From: Paucibacter sp. KBW04
Lineage (GTDB): Bacteria > Pseudomonadota > Gammaproteobacteria > Burkholderiales > Burkholderiaceae_C
NCBI RefSeq assembly: GCF_003852425.1
Contig: NZ_QAJN01000023.1
Coordinates: 1 to 64,000 of the forward strand
DNA length: 64,000 bases
Reading direction: 5' to 3'
Shown: one piece after another, positions 8,434 to 17,955 of the stretch
How the letters are laid out: each line of letters starts with the position of its first letter
Position numbering within the stretch: the first letter of the stretch is position 1
The notes under the pieces: generated by a model
What the model saw: the letters and a program-made list of their open reading frames with translations, nothing else
Told to the model about the DNA's origin: nothing
The model's database searches: none
Program-made: the position numbers and the translations under genes

Positions 8434-9204
8434 ATGCCGATCGAACTGTTCAACAAGGACGGACACCTTTGCCTGATGTTCACCGACCTCTGCCGCGAGG
8501 GCGGCGAGGCGGTGCAATCGAACCAGTTCTTGTTGATCGACAACAAGACCGGGGTCATCGTTGACCCCGGTGGCAATCTGGCCTATGGCGAGCTGTATCT
8601 GGGCATGACCCAGCACTTCGCGCCGCACCAGCTCTCGGCCATCATCGCCTCCCATGCCGACCCGGACATCATCGCCTCGCTGGATCGCTGGATGACGGCC
8701 ACCGCCACGGCCAAGGTCTATATCTCGCGCATCTGGGAGCGCTTCGTGCCGCACTTCTGCAAGTCCGGCAAGACGACGGGCCGCATCGTGGGCATCCCCG
8801 ATCCGGGCATGCGCATCCCCCTGGGGCGCGGTCATCTGCTGGCGCTGCCGGCACACTTTTTGCACTCCGAAGGCAATTTCCAGTTCTACGACCCGGTCAG
8901 CCGCATCCTGTTCTCGGGCGATCTTGGCGCCTCACTGGGCCATGGCCTGGATGCGCAAACCCCCGTCACCTCGCTGGCCGAGCACCTGCCCTATATGGAA
9001 GGGTTTCACCGCCGCTATATGGTGGCCAACAAGGTCTTGCGGCATTGGGCGCAGATGGTGCGCAAGCTGCCGATAGACATGATCGTGCCCCAGCACGGCG
9101 CGCCCATGAAGGGTCCGGCCGTGCAGGAGTTCATCGATTGGGTCGAAACGCTGAGCTGTGGCATCGACCTGATGACGGACCGCGACTACGCCATCCCTGG
9201 CTGA
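8434..9204 (+). CDS. MBL-fold metallo-hydrolase, ODP/flavodiiron-like
   Basis: A 256-residue single-domain metallo-beta-lactamase-fold protein most like the ODP (oxygen-binding diiron) and flavodiiron-core families. Candidate metal ligands are H74, D76 and D78 (SHADPD), H141 or H144, D163 (FSGD) and H221 (PQHGAPMKG). There is no flavodoxin or rubredoxin domain, so electron-transfer NO or O2 reductase activity is unlikely without partners; O2 sensing is an alternative. I use the ATG at 8434; a TTG at 8407 would add nine residues but overlaps the predicted -10. The gene sits behind a perfect FNR box and converges on a chemoreceptor gene. Confidence 0.85.
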   Translation: MPIELFNKDGHLCLMFTDLCREGGEAVQSNQFLLIDNKTGVIVDPGGNLAYGELYLGMTQHFAPHQLSAIIASHADPDIIASLDRWMTATATAKVYISRIWERFVPHFCKSGKTTGRIVGIPDPGMRIPLGRGHLLALPAHFLHSEGNFQFYDPVSRILFSGDLGASLGHGLDAQTPVTSLAEHLPYMEGFHRRYMVANKVLRHWAQMVRKLPIDMIVPQHGAPMKGPAVQEFIDWVETLSCGIDLMTDRDYAIPG

Positions 9205-9224
9205 GCCTGGGGCGCCTCTATGGA

Positions 9225-10775
9225 TCAACGAAGCTTAAAGACCGAGACGTTCTCCACCAATTGCTGCGCCTGATTGCGCAAGCTCTCGGCGGCGGCCGCG
9301 CTTTCCTCGACCAAGGCGGCGTTCTGCTGGGTGGCTTGGTCCATGGAGGTGACGGCCTCGCCGACTTGGGCTACGCCTGAGCTTTGCTCGACGCTGGCGC
9401 TGCTGATCTCACCCATGATGTCGGTGACGCGGCGGATGGCGACGACCACCTCCTGCATGGTGGCCCCGGCCTTGTCCACCAAGGCCGTGCCGCTTTCCAC
9501 CCGCTCCACGCTGGCGGAGATCAGGCCCTTGATTTCCTTGGCCGCATCGGCCGAGCGCTGGGCCAGGCTGCGCACCTCGCTGGCCACGACGGCAAAGCCG
9601 CGCCCCTGTTCGCCCGCACGGGCGGCTTCCACCGCTGCATTCAAGGCCAGGATATTGGTCTGAAACGCGATGCCGTCGATCACACTGATGATGTCGACGA
9701 TGCGCTTGGAGCTGTCGTTGATGCCCTTCATGGTCTCCACCACCTGGCCCACCACCTCGCCGCCCTGCACGGCGATGCCTGAGGCGTTTTGGGCCAGCTG
9801 ATTGCCCTGGCGCGCGTTGTCGGCGTTTTGCTTCACCGTGGAGCTGAGCTGCTCCATCGAGGCCGCGGTTTCTTCCAGCGCGCTGGCCTGCTGCTCGGTG
9901 CGGCCGCTCAGGTCGTGATTGCCCTGGGCGATCTGAGCGCTGGCGGTGGCCACGCTGTCGGCATTGCGGCGCACATTGCCGACGATGTCGGCCAGTTTCA
10001 GGCGCATGCTGTCCAGGGCGTTGAGCAGTTCGGCGGTTTCGTCGCGCCCCTCGGTACGCAGGTCATTCGTCATATCGCCGTCGGCGAACTGCCGCGCAGC
10101 TTTCACGGCGGTGGCCAGGGGCAGGGTGATCTGGCGGGTGACCCAGAAGGCCAAGCCGGCCGCCAGGGCGACCGAGATGATCAGGCTCACCGTGTCCATC
10201 AGCTTGGCATTGCTAAAGGTCTCCTTGGCCTTGCGCGTGGCGGCCTCGGCCCCCTTGTCGTTGACTTCAATCAGCTTGGCGATGGCGTCGTTCATGCGAT
10301 TGAAGTCAACATAGCCTTGCTCGCGGTAAAAGGCCTGCGCCTTCTCGGTCATGGCTTCGCCACCGCGCGACAACGGTAGCAACTTTTTGTGCGTCTCGAA
10401 GAACACCGGGACGGTGGGCTCGAACTCTTTGTAGGCGCTGCGCTCGGCGCCTTCCGAGATCAGGCCGGCATAGGTCTTGAGCAGCTCGTCAAAATGCTGT
10501 TTGGTGGTCTCGAACTTTTTGTCCAACTCGTCCATGGCCTTGTCGTCCGCCGCCATCACATGCAGGGCCTGCAGCTTGCGCAGGTCGTTGGCCGTGTCCT
10601 GGATCTCGCCCAGGATCTTGATGCTGGGCAACCAGTTGCCGCCGATCTCCTCGACGTTGTCATTGATACGAGACAACTGCGCGACGGAGAAAATCCCCAC
10701 CAGCAAATTGATGGTGACGACCAGGGCGAAGGCGAAGCCCAGCTTGGCTCCAATCTTGAAATTGCTAAGGTTCAT
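9225..10775 (-). CDS. Methyl-accepting chemotaxis protein (4HB-type sensor)
   Basis: A 516-residue transmembrane chemoreceptor. TM1 (about 10-32) is followed by a helical periplasmic region of about 150 residues that looks like a four-helix-bundle sensor. TM2 is near 190-210, then HAMP, then a long cytoplasmic coiled coil with the conserved hairpin tip ([20 protein letters not shown]). The C terminus lacks a CheR-binding pentapeptide. I chose the ATG at 10775 (MNLSNFKIG) because the AGGAA motif is correctly spaced for it; two upstream ATGs are too close to or overlap that motif. The ligand is unknown. It converges on the ODP-like gene. Confidence 0.92.
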   Translation of the reverse strand: MNLSNFKIGAKLGFAFALVVTINLLVGIFSVAQLSRINDNVEEIGGNWLPSIKILGEIQDTANDLRKLQALHVMAADDKAMDELDKKFETTKQHFDELLKTYAGLISEGAERSAYKEFEPTVPVFFETHKKLLPLSRGGEAMTEKAQAFYREQGYVDFNRMNDAIAKLIEVNDKGAEAATRKAKETFSNAKLMDTVSLIISVALAAGLAFWVTRQITLPLATAVKAARQFADGDMTNDLRTEGRDETAELLNALDSMRLKLADIVGNVRRNADSVATASAQIAQGNHDLSGRTEQQASALEETAASMEQLSSTVKQNADNARQGNQLAQNASGIAVQGGEVVGQVVETMKGINDSSKRIVDIISVIDGIAFQTNILALNAAVEAARAGEQGRGFAVVASEVRSLAQRSADAAKEIKGLISASVERVESGTALVDKAGATMQEVVVAIRRVTDIMGEISSASVEQSSGVAQVGEAVTSMDQATQQNAALVEESAAAAESLRNQAQQLVENVSVFKLR

Positions 10776-11100
10776 CGACATTCCTTTCCAGGAAAACAAG
10801 GCCGTGCGATCTCGACCCGGTGTGGGTTGCTGCAGAACTTGTGCGTTAGCTGCTCAGTCTATGGTCGAACAGCGCCCGTTTGTGCGCGAGAAGCGTGGTG
10901 TATTTGGCGCAAATCAAGGGACGGCGCGGGAGCGTCGGCCGGTTCGGGCGTTCGTTGCGATCGACTCGCATCGCCTCATCCTGCGCTCCATCACGCGCTT
11001 TTTACGCCTCGTCGCAGCCGGGCTGCGGCCACCGATTGCCAGCGCAATCATGGGCTCAGGCCTTGCTTCGAGGCCGCCACAACAGCGACGGGAGTTCATC
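10776..11100. other. Intergenic region between divergent genes
   Basis: About 325 bp separating the chemoreceptor from a divergent secreted-protein gene. Open frames here are extensions of the next gene and were rejected. A small hairpin (CGCAGCCGGGCTGCG) occurs near 11010-11030. No other feature is recognised. Confidence 0.5.
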
Positions 11101-11541
11101 ATGGCGATTTCTTTTTCCTCCAAGCAAGCAGCGCAATCTCGGGCACTTCGGCCGCGCGGCCTGGCCTGTGCACTGGCCGTGGCCGTGTTGGCCACCCTGG
11201 GGGCTGCTTCGGCCCATGCTCAGGCGGCAGGGCCTGCACCGGGTGCCCAGCTGTCCGCCGAACAATTGGCGCGCGTCATCGCCGCGGCCGAACAAGAGGC
11301 CGCCGCTCAACGCCTGGTGGCGCAGGCGGCTCAGGGCGACTACAAGCTCAGAGACGGCCGCAGCCTGGCCGTGGCCGGCACGGCCAAACGGCTGCGGGTG
11401 GTGGTGGATGCGCGCCGCAGCCTGGTCTTGATGCCGGTAGGCCCGCTGACCTGGGCCACGGCCGATGGGCGGGTGCAGCTGAGTTTCGAGCCCAGCGCCA
11501 ACGGCCTGGTGACGGATCTGCGCTTCAGCGAGTTGAGTTGA
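11101..11541 (+). CDS. Secreted hypothetical protein
   Basis: A 146-residue protein. Its N-terminal signal peptide (about 1-41) has a hydrophobic core and ends in ASAHAQA. The mature part has an Ala/Gln/Glu-rich helical stretch (about 50-75) and then a short beta-rich region. I start at the ATG at 11101, preceded by GGGAG; longer upstream frames are non-coding in character. It is probably periplasmic. No domain is recognised, and it is separated by 131 bp from the next small exported protein. Confidence 0.7.
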   Translation: MAISFSSKQAAQSRALRPRGLACALAVAVLATLGAASAHAQAAGPAPGAQLSAEQLARVIAAAEQEAAAQRLVAQAAQGDYKLRDGRSLAVAGTAKRLRVVVDARRSLVLMPVGPLTWATADGRVQLSFEPSANGLVTDLRFSELS

Positions 11542-11672
11542 GATGGGCTGAGCCAGCCAGGCGGGCGGCTCGCCGACTATCATGGCGGCCGCTGTTTGCC
11601 CAGGCGCGCTGGCGTGCGCTTTGGGCTTGTTCAATCATTCATTCACTCACTTCATTTGAGAGGCGCCCGCCC

Positions 11673-12053
11673 ATGTCTTCCACTTTGCACACCCTGGCCC
11701 TGAGCTTTCTTCTGCTGGGTGGGGCTGGCGCGGCGCAGGCGGAGCTGGTCGAGATCCGCTGGAATGAAAACGCCAAGTTTGCGCACAGCAGCGAGATCGC
11801 GCCGGGCAAGTTTCTGGAGGTCTGCGGCAAGCTGGGTCCGAGCGCACCCGTGCAATGGAGCTTCAAGGCCCAGCAGGCGCTGAACTTCAACATCCACTTC
11901 CACGAGGGCGAGAAGGTGGGCTATCCGGCCAAGGCCGATGGCTTGCTGGCGGCTGCCGGTGTCTTGAAGCCTAGCGCCGAGCAAGACTTTTGCTGGATGT
12001 GGTCCAACAAGAGCGACAAGGCGGTGGCTGTGGCGGTCGAGTTGGCGCGCTAA
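11673..12053 (+). CDS. Secreted hypothetical protein
   Basis: A 126-residue protein with a signal peptide ending in GAAQA (about 1-23). The mature part has the segment IAPGKFLEVCGKL, an HFHEG motif and a C-terminal CWMW. The two cysteines could form a disulfide. The mix of His, Cys and Trp would fit a periplasmic binding role, but no family is recognised. The upstream AT-rich stretch 11628-11660 may hold its promoter. It converges on the DUF697-like gene with a gap of only 7 bp. Confidence 0.75.
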   Translation: MSSTLHTLALSFLLLGGAGAAQAELVEIRWNENAKFAHSSEIAPGKFLEVCGKLGPSAPVQWSFKAQQALNFNIHFHEGEKVGYPAKADGLLAAAGVLKPSAEQDFCWMWSNKSDKAVAVAVELAR

Positions 12054-12060
12054 GCCTTGC

Positions 12061-13155
12061 TTAGGGTTTGCCGTCCTCGCTGGCGGCGCCGGCATCCTTG
12101 TCTTGCGGCTTGGGCCCCAAGCCCACCATTTTGCGCGCGCCTTCGGCCGAGGCGCTGAAGGCCCGGCCCAGCTGCTGACCAACCTTGCGGACCTGCCCGC
12201 CCGCCGCATTGGCGCCGCTGCTGACCGAGTTCATCACATTCTGCGTGGTGGCCGATGCCGCGCCGCTGAGCGCCCCGCCCGCGCCCTTGAACACGGCCTT
12301 GACCACACGTGCGCCGCTATCCCGGCTGACCACGGCCAGCAGGGCGAGGGCCGCCAGGCTGGCGCTCTTGCGCAAGGGCACGGGGTCGGGCCGCACCAGG
12401 GCCTGGCAATACTGCTTGGTCAGCATGGCCACGCGCAGGGTCAGAAAGGCATTGGCCGCGCCATTGGCCAGGCTATTGCCCAGCAGCCGTGAGAGCCCAC
12501 CGAGGCCCGGCATGTTCTCGGCCAGCGACGGTGCGGCCGCGCTCAGCAAGGGCGTGGTGATTTCGGCAAAGTCCACATCCTCGATGCTGCTGGCCACCAG
12601 CAGGGCGCCGCCCACATTGGCGTAGATGTAGAGGGCCTGGCGGGGTGAGGGCCGCAGCTGGTAGATGCACATCAGCCGCCACACCAAGCGCAGCTGCAAG
12701 GCCAGCACGATCAAGCCGTCCAGCCGCCCGTTCTGCATCAGAGCGGTGCTGACAAAGGTCCCACTGGCCGCCTTCAAGGCGGCCTCATCGGCCAGCTTGC
12801 CCAAGTGCTCCAGGGCCGGGGCGATGTCGTGGGCATCGCGCAAGACCTGACCCTGCAGCAGCGGGTTGCGCTGCAGCGAGGCCAGCACCCGCTGCAGATA
12901 AAGGCCATAGGCCGGCTCTTGCTGGCTGGCCGGCGGGATCAGCGGCTTGGGCAGGCGAAAGTACAGCAGCAGCGGCGTGGCGGCCAGACCGGCAAACAGG
13001 GCCAGCAGGCTCCAGAACACATACTGCCCGGCGCCCATGGCCACCCGGTCCGCCGCATTGGCCAACTGGCTGAGGGTGGCCAGCACCGAGGCGCCGGCAT
13101 AGAACAAGACCAGCAGGGCCAGGGCGATCAGCAGTCGGCGCAGGGATGTGCTCAT
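12061..13155 (-). CDS. DUF697/YcjF-like membrane protein
   Basis: A 364-residue protein with two N-terminal membrane segments (about 7-28 and 45-68) followed by an amphipathic, helix-rich domain. The segment LLGNSLANGAANAFLTLRVAMLTKQYC and its surroundings resemble the DUF697 region of YcjF-type proteins. The C terminus is Ala/Gly/Lys-rich. Proteins of this kind often pair with a YcjX-like GTPase, but none is present here. The function is unknown; a role at the inner membrane is inferred. Confidence 0.8.
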   Translation of the reverse strand: MSTSLRRLLIALALLVLFYAGASVLATLSQLANAADRVAMGAGQYVFWSLLALFAGLAATPLLLYFRLPKPLIPPASQQEPAYGLYLQRVLASLQRNPLLQGQVLRDAHDIAPALEHLGKLADEAALKAASGTFVSTALMQNGRLDGLIVLALQLRLVWRLMCIYQLRPSPRQALYIYANVGGALLVASSIEDVDFAEITTPLLSAAAPSLAENMPGLGGLSRLLGNSLANGAANAFLTLRVAMLTKQYCQALVRPDPVPLRKSASLAALALLAVVSRDSGARVVKAVFKGAGGALSGAASATTQNVMNSVSSGANAAGGQVRKVGQQLGRAFSASAEGARKMVGLGPKPQDKDAGAASEDGKP

Positions 13156-13203
13156 GGGGCGGGTTCTTGGGGCAAAGCTGTTTGGGGTGATCTCATCGGA
13201 TCT

Positions 13204-13668
13204 TCAGCTTAGCCCCTCAGCAAACAGGTACTCCAACTCTTCGTCCCCGTATTTGTCCTGCTTTCCCGTGGCGCGCCAGCCCAGGCTGCGGTAAAAGCCG
13301 TGCGAGCGCACCCGCGGGTCGCTGGCGCAGCCCAGAAAGAGGCGTTGGTGACCCTGGGCTTGCAGCTGGGCCATCATGTCTTGCAACAGGCGGCGGCCCA
13401 GGCCCTGGCCTTCAAATGCGGGCAGCAGGGCCAACACGATGATCTCGCCGGTCTTGAGTTCGGCGAAGCAGTAGCCCACGATCTGGCCCTCGTGGGTGCA
13501 GACCTCGCCGGGCAGTTCGCCCGAGGCAACTTGGCCGGCCCAGGAGGCTTCGGTGATGCCCAGTTCGGCCAGGCGGGTGGCGGAGATGGCGTTCTCGCGA
13601 GTCTTGCCGCGTATGTCTATGCAGGCCGCGATATCGCTGGGCCGGGCAGGGCGGAATTCAAATGGCAT
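13204..13668 (-). CDS. GNAT-family N-acetyltransferase
   Basis: A 154-residue acetyltransferase. The GNAT fold is visible from the N-terminal FRPARPSDIAACIDI through the acetyl-CoA loop EGQGLGRRLLQDMM (motif A, Q/R-x-x-G-x-G/A) and the C-terminal HGFYRSLGW. I start at the ATG at 13668 (MPFEF); the longer upstream frame is low-complexity and overlaps the neighbouring gene. The acceptor substrate cannot be read from sequence. It lies just downstream of the nucleotidyltransferase gene on the same strand. Confidence 0.88.
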   Translation of the reverse strand: MPFEFRPARPSDIAACIDIRGKTRENAISATRLAELGITEASWAGQVASGELPGEVCTHEGQIVGYCFAELKTGEIIVLALLPAFEGQGLGRRLLQDMMAQLQAQGHQRLFLGCASDPRVRSHGFYRSLGWRATGKQDKYGDEELEYLFAEGLS

Positions 13669-13724
13669 GGGCGGCTCGTCTCTTCGGGTTTGGGGCCGCA
13701 GCGCGGCGATGCAGAGGGAATTTA

Positions 13725-14360
13725 TCAGGCCGCCAGCACGCGCACCCGGGGCCAGCGCTCGGCATAGCGTTTCTGGCTCACCCGCTGGTGGTAGGTCTCG
13801 ACGCTGACCCGGATGGGGTTGCGCCGCACGGTGCATGAGAAAAGATCGCTCAAGCCATGTGGGGCTAGCACATGCAGGCGATCGGCCTCGTCCAGCCAGA
13901 CGGCCACGGCGGTGGCGTACTCCGGCCAGGAGGCGACGGCTTCGTGGAGCGAAGTCAGCGGTGGCACCGCATGGCCGAAGCAAGACTCAAACCACAGATG
14001 GACCCTGGCCTGGTTGCTCACCTCCCAGGGCAGCGTGGGCATGCACTGGCTCAGCCGGGCTTGCAGCGCGGCCTCGCGTTCGGGGCTCAGGTCGCTGGCG
14101 TCGAAAAAGACCACATCCACATCGCTCATGACGTGGGCGCTGCTGTCGGCCGGGCTCTTGCCGTGCAAGGCGTCCCAGACCAGGTTGCGCAAGACGCCCG
14201 CGCCTATGCACCAGGAGGCCAGTCCCAGGCCGCGCACGGCCCGCAGGGCCTCCATCAGCCAAGGGCTTTGCTGCACCAGGGCGATCAGGTGGTCGGCGTG
14301 CTCGGGCGCCTCGGCCTGCGGGTCTTCACACAGCGAGATCAGCGAGTCGTCAGGAAGCAT
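13725..14360 (-). CDS. Nucleotidyltransferase family protein (NTP_transf_6-like)
   Basis: A 211-residue protein of the small nucleotidyltransferase-like family found in many proteobacteria. GAGVLRNLVWD near residue 53 and the metal-binding pair in MSDVDVVFFD (about 79-88) are the typical signatures, followed by a C-terminal region with SDLFSCTVRRNP. The biological substrate is unknown for the family. Its start overlaps the end of a 23-codon open frame by 11 nt, so its translation may be coupled to that frame. Confidence 0.82.
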   Translation of the reverse strand: MLPDDSLISLCEDPQAEAPEHADHLIALVQQSPWLMEALRAVRGLGLASWCIGAGVLRNLVWDALHGKSPADSSAHVMSDVDVVFFDASDLSPEREAALQARLSQCMPTLPWEVSNQARVHLWFESCFGHAVPPLTSLHEAVASWPEYATAVAVWLDEADRLHVLAPHGLSDLFSCTVRRNPIRVSVETYHQRVSQKRYAERWPRVRVLAA

Positions 14361-14421
14361 CGGGTGTATTCATCATGGCCGCAAAGCGCTGGGCCATCTC
14401 TTCGTAGGACAGGTTCTTCAT
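14350..14421 (-). CDS. Possible 23-codon leader ORF
   Basis: ATG at 14421 to TGA at 14350 encodes 23 residues (MKNLSYEEMAQRFAAMMNT and four more). The composition looks like a normal amphipathic helix rather than random GC-rich translation. It overlaps the nucleotidyltransferase start by 11 nt in another frame. It could be a translationally coupled leader, or the remnant of a longer N terminus after a frameshift. Confidence 0.35.
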   Translation of the reverse strand: MKNLSYEEMAQRFAAMMNTPDAS

Positions 14422-14659
14422 TTTGCTGGCAAAAAGCCTGCGGCTGCGGCGGGGCGCCAAGGAACTGAAAGGGCAAAGCCTTTGGCACAGCGCCCAAACA
14501 CGGTGCGTGGGCTAGGCTCAGTTGTTGCGATTTGCGCATTCGCCACGGGAATTCGTGCATTCCTGCCTCTGCGGCGTTTGCATGAGTTGCCAGGGGCGCC
14601 AAAGCTCGCTAGTCTGAGTTGGTCTACGCGCTGCTGCGTTAGTTACTGGGAGTCAAACT

Positions 14660-16585
14660 GTGGGTCATTTGCTCTCGCGACTGTCTATCTCCGCCAAGTT
14701 TGGTCTTTTGGCGCTGCTGAGTCTCTTGATTCTTCTGGTCCCGACGCTGAGCTTGATCAATAACAAGCTGGAACAGGTCCAGGTGGCAAGGCTTGAGTTT
14801 GATGGCGTTGAACCGGCCAGGCAGGCGGTGCAGCTGATCAAGCTGCTGCAGGTGCATCGCGGCATGACGGCGGCCTGGCTGGGCGGCAACAAGGCCATGG
14901 AGGCCAAGCGAAAGGAGCAGCAGGCCGCGGTGGATGCCCAGTACGCACGCCTCAAGGCCGCGCTGGCGCAGGCGCCGGAGCCCAAGCTGAACAGCCGTTT
15001 GCAAACCCTGGATGAACGCTGGCGGGCGCTGGCGGGCAAGGTTTCCGCCGCGGGCCTGAAGCCGCCGGAGAGCTTTTCATTGCACACCGACTTGATCGTC
15101 GAGCAGGTCGATCTGCTCGACGATGTGGCGATTGCCTACGGCATCGTTCTGGACCCCGAGGCCACCACCTACTATTTGCAATCCGCCGCCTTTTCCAAGC
15201 TGCCCTTGCTGACCGAGGCTCTGGGTCAGATGCGGGCCCGCGGTGCGGCCTTGTTGGCCCAGGGCGTGCCCAATGCGCAGGAGAAGGCCTTGATCCTGGG
15301 CCTGATCAGCCAGGCCCGGCAGCACGGCCATGACACCTTCAAGCTGCTGGAATTAGCCGGTAGCTCCAACCCCCCGCTGACCCAGGCCCTGAGCGGCGAG
15401 GTCAAAAAGACCCAGACTGGATTTGATGAGGCGCTTGAGCTGATCCGCCAGCAAATCCTCAGCCCTGAGACGCCGACCGGTGATTCCTCGGCCTACTTCG
15501 CGACCATGACCCGGGTGATCGATCAGCACTTTGCCTTGCTGAACCCGGCCATCAAGCAGTTCTCCGACGCGCTGGAAAAAAGGGTGCAGGACAGCCAGCG
15601 CGAGTTGCTGTTTGTGCTGGCCATCTCGGGCCTGATGCTGGCGCTGTCGGCCTGGATGATGTGGACGGTGGCCAGCCAGATCCGCTCGGCCGTGGCGGTC
15701 GCGCTGGAGACGGCGCAGGCGGTGGCGCGGGGCGAGCTCAACCACCAGGCCAAGCTGGAAGGGCGGGACGAAATCACCACCTTGCTGGAGGCCTTGGGCG
15801 AGATGAGCACCAGCCTTTCAGCAATCGTGGCCTCGGTGCGGGGGCGGGCGGAAAACGTCTCCACCGCCTGCACCGAGATCGCACAGGGCAATCTGGACCT
15901 GTCCGGCCGCACCGAGCAGCAGGCCAGCGCCCTGCAGCAAACCGCGGCCACCATGGAAGAGCTGGGCGGCACCGTCAAACACAATGCCGAGAACGCCCAG
16001 CTGGCCGATCAGCTGGCCCAGAGCGCCAGCCATGTGGCGGCGCGCGGTGGCGAGGTGATGGGCGAGGTGGTCAGCACCATGAGCGAGATCAATAGCAGCT
16101 CCAAGCGCATCTCGGACATCATCGGCGTCATCGATGGCATCGCCTTTCAGACCAATATCCTGGCCTTGAACGCGGCCGTCGAGGCCGCGCGGGCGGGTGA
16201 GCAAGGGCGCGGTTTCGCGGTGGTGGCGACCGAGGTGCGCACCCTGGCCGGGCGCAGCGCCGAGGCGGCGCGCGAGATCAAGGGCTTGATCGCGGCCAGT
16301 GTGGAGCGGGTGGAACGCGGCACCGTGCTGGTGGCACAAGCCGGCTCCACCATGGACGAGTTGGTGGCCAGCATCCGCAAGGTCACCGACATCGTGGGCG
16401 AGATCAGCAGCAGCAGCCGCGATCAAAGCGTGGGCATCGAGCAGGTGGGCATGACCGTCCGCACCATGGACCAGGCCACCCAGCAAAACGCCGCCTTGGT
16501 GGAAGAAACCGCCTCGGCGGCCGAGAGCCTGAAGAGCCAGGCCGAGCAGCTGGTGGGCTCGGTGGCGGCCTTCAAGCTGCGCTGA
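14660..16585 (+). CDS. Methyl-accepting chemotaxis protein with large periplasmic domain
   Basis: A 641-residue chemoreceptor starting at GTG 14660. TM1 (about 13-35) is followed by a long periplasmic region (about 36-310) that contains [16 protein letters not shown], a motif reminiscent of NIT/related all-helical sensors. TM2 is near 312-336, then HAMP and the signalling coiled coil with the conserved tip ([20 protein letters not shown]). The C terminus ends in FKLR without a CheR pentapeptide. Its cytoplasmic half is very similar to that of the receptor at 9225-10775, so the two are paralogues with different sensors. The ligand is unknown. Confidence 0.92.
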   Translation: MGHLLSRLSISAKFGLLALLSLLILLVPTLSLINNKLEQVQVARLEFDGVEPARQAVQLIKLLQVHRGMTAAWLGGNKAMEAKRKEQQAAVDAQYARLKAALAQAPEPKLNSRLQTLDERWRALAGKVSAAGLKPPESFSLHTDLIVEQVDLLDDVAIAYGIVLDPEATTYYLQSAAFSKLPLLTEALGQMRARGAALLAQGVPNAQEKALILGLISQARQHGHDTFKLLELAGSSNPPLTQALSGEVKKTQTGFDEALELIRQQILSPETPTGDSSAYFATMTRVIDQHFALLNPAIKQFSDALEKRVQDSQRELLFVLAISGLMLALSAWMMWTVASQIRSAVAVALETAQAVARGELNHQAKLEGRDEITTLLEALGEMSTSLSAIVASVRGRAENVSTACTEIAQGNLDLSGRTEQQASALQQTAATMEELGGTVKHNAENAQLADQLAQSASHVAARGGEVMGEVVSTMSEINSSSKRISDIIGVIDGIAFQTNILALNAAVEAARAGEQGRGFAVVATEVRTLAGRSAEAAREIKGLIAASVERVERGTVLVAQAGSTMDELVASIRKVTDIVGEISSSSRDQSVGIEQVGMTVRTMDQATQQNAALVEETASAAESLKSQAEQLVGSVAAFKLR

Positions 16586-16600
16586 GGGCTTGCCGCCGCA

Positions 16601-17785
16601 TCAAGGCGTGCTGCGGCGACGCTTCAACAGGGCCAAGGCGCTCATCCCCAAAAGCATCAGCGCGTAGCTGGCGGGCTCGGGCACGGCTTGGGTGGGAATT
16701 AGCTGGACCGCATGGATTTGGCCGTTCAGACTCGCCGTGCCAATGATGATGCCGTTGTCGCTGATGGCAGAGGCCGCGCCGGAGGAGTCGTTAAAAGTCC
16801 AGCCCGCCGCTTGCGCTTGTGCCGATAGCAGGGTCTGCAAATCGTAGGTCTGCTTCCCGTCATAGAGGAATGAGTTGCCGAAGATGGTGCCGACCGCCCA
16901 GCCCTGGCTATTGACGCCGCGGGCCTGCATAAAGCTGGCATCTGGGCCCAGGGGTGTGATTTGCTTCATGCCCGTGGCCTCGCTCCAGATGAAAGAGCCA
17001 ATCGAGCCTTGATTGAGGGTCAGGACGCCGGTCACAAAGCCATTGCTGCTGATGGCCATGGGCATCACGCCGTTGGCGCCATCTATGGTGGGGGTCAGCA
17101 CCTGGGTGAAGGTTTGGCCTTGCCGGAGGTAGGAGACGAGGCCCACGTTGAGACTGGCATTGCTGGGGTCGACCCCCAGGCCGACGATGGTGGCTTCGCC
17201 CTTGGGTCCGGCGCCGCTGATGCCAGTGGCTGAGGTCATGAAGCTGCCATTGCTGCTGGCGCTGATACCGATGGACTGGCCGCTGGCATCCCAGAGTTGC
17301 GCGCGCCCGAGACCATCGCTGGAACTCGCGTCACCGACCACCATGCCCGCGTTATTGATGGCGTTGGCATGGCCCATGCCGCCAGCCCATGCGGGCACGG
17401 ACAGCAGCTGGGCCTGACCATTGACCCATTTCACCGCTTGTGGGTCTTGGCCCCAGGCCGTTGTGCCCAGGGTGCCGACCGCAATGCCTGAGTTGTTGAC
17501 GCCGCGGGCAATGGCGAAGCTATTGCTCGGTAAATTGGGCAAGGCAGTGGCGCCGCCATTGCCCCAGAGCATGGCATTGGAGTCGCCGCAGTACCAGCAG
17601 GGGCCCTGGTTGACTGTGGTGCCGACGGCGTAGCTGCCATTGGATGAAACCCCCAGGCCTTGAGCCACTGCTGAGCTGCTGCTCGGCCCCAGATCGACCA
17701 GGGTGTAGCTCGGTGCGCCGGCCAAGGCGACTTGCATGGCAGCACCGCTCATGAGTGCTGCCATCAGGACTTTTTTGAATTGCAT
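16601..17785 (-). CDS. HAF-repeat PEP-CTERM sorting-domain protein
   Basis: A 394-residue exported protein. The signal peptide (about 1-22) ends in VALA. The body is a run of HAF-type repeats with motifs such as GVNNSGIAVGT, AINNAGMVVG and GVNSQGWAVGT. The C terminus has the PEP-CTERM tripartite signal: VPEPASYA, a hydrophobic helix, and a basic end (KRRRS), the target of exosortase. It is expected at the cell surface. No exosortase gene is in the window. The start at 17785 has an AGAGG ribosome-binding motif; the longer frame to 17866 is unlikely. Confidence 0.88.
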   Translation of the reverse strand: MQFKKVLMAALMSGAAMQVALAGAPSYTLVDLGPSSSSAVAQGLGVSSNGSYAVGTTVNQGPCWYCGDSNAMLWGNGGATALPNLPSNSFAIARGVNNSGIAVGTLGTTAWGQDPQAVKWVNGQAQLLSVPAWAGGMGHANAINNAGMVVGDASSSDGLGRAQLWDASGQSIGISASSNGSFMTSATGISGAGPKGEATIVGLGVDPSNASLNVGLVSYLRQGQTFTQVLTPTIDGANGVMPMAISSNGFVTGVLTLNQGSIGSFIWSEATGMKQITPLGPDASFMQARGVNSQGWAVGTIFGNSFLYDGKQTYDLQTLLSAQAQAAGWTFNDSSGAASAISDNGIIIGTASLNGQIHAVQLIPTQAVPEPASYALMLLGMSALALLKRRRSTP

Positions 17786-17847
17786 GAGAACCTCTGCGAT
17801 TGGGAGTGGTTGGAGATGCCATTCTTTGAAAGTCGGCTGCAAAAATT

Positions 17848-17863
17848 TGTCAAAGCTTCGACA
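17848..17863. promoter_or_regulatory. Imperfect palindrome upstream of the PEP-CTERM gene
   Basis: TGTCAAAGCTTCGACA is a 16-bp palindrome with one mismatched pair, 63 bp upstream of the PEP-CTERM start codon and about 92 bp from the end of the Crp/Fnr-family gene. Its TGT-N10-ACA layout resembles sites bound by Crp/Fnr-type dimers, so the neighbouring regulator is a candidate binder. This is inference only. Confidence 0.3.
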
Positions 17864-17955
17864 CAAACGGGTTTTCCTCTCCCCCCTAGTTCATGGGCAA
17901 GAGCGAAAGGCTTGCTTGAAGACTTGCTGCGGCGCGGCCAGAGGGGCGCGCGAGC

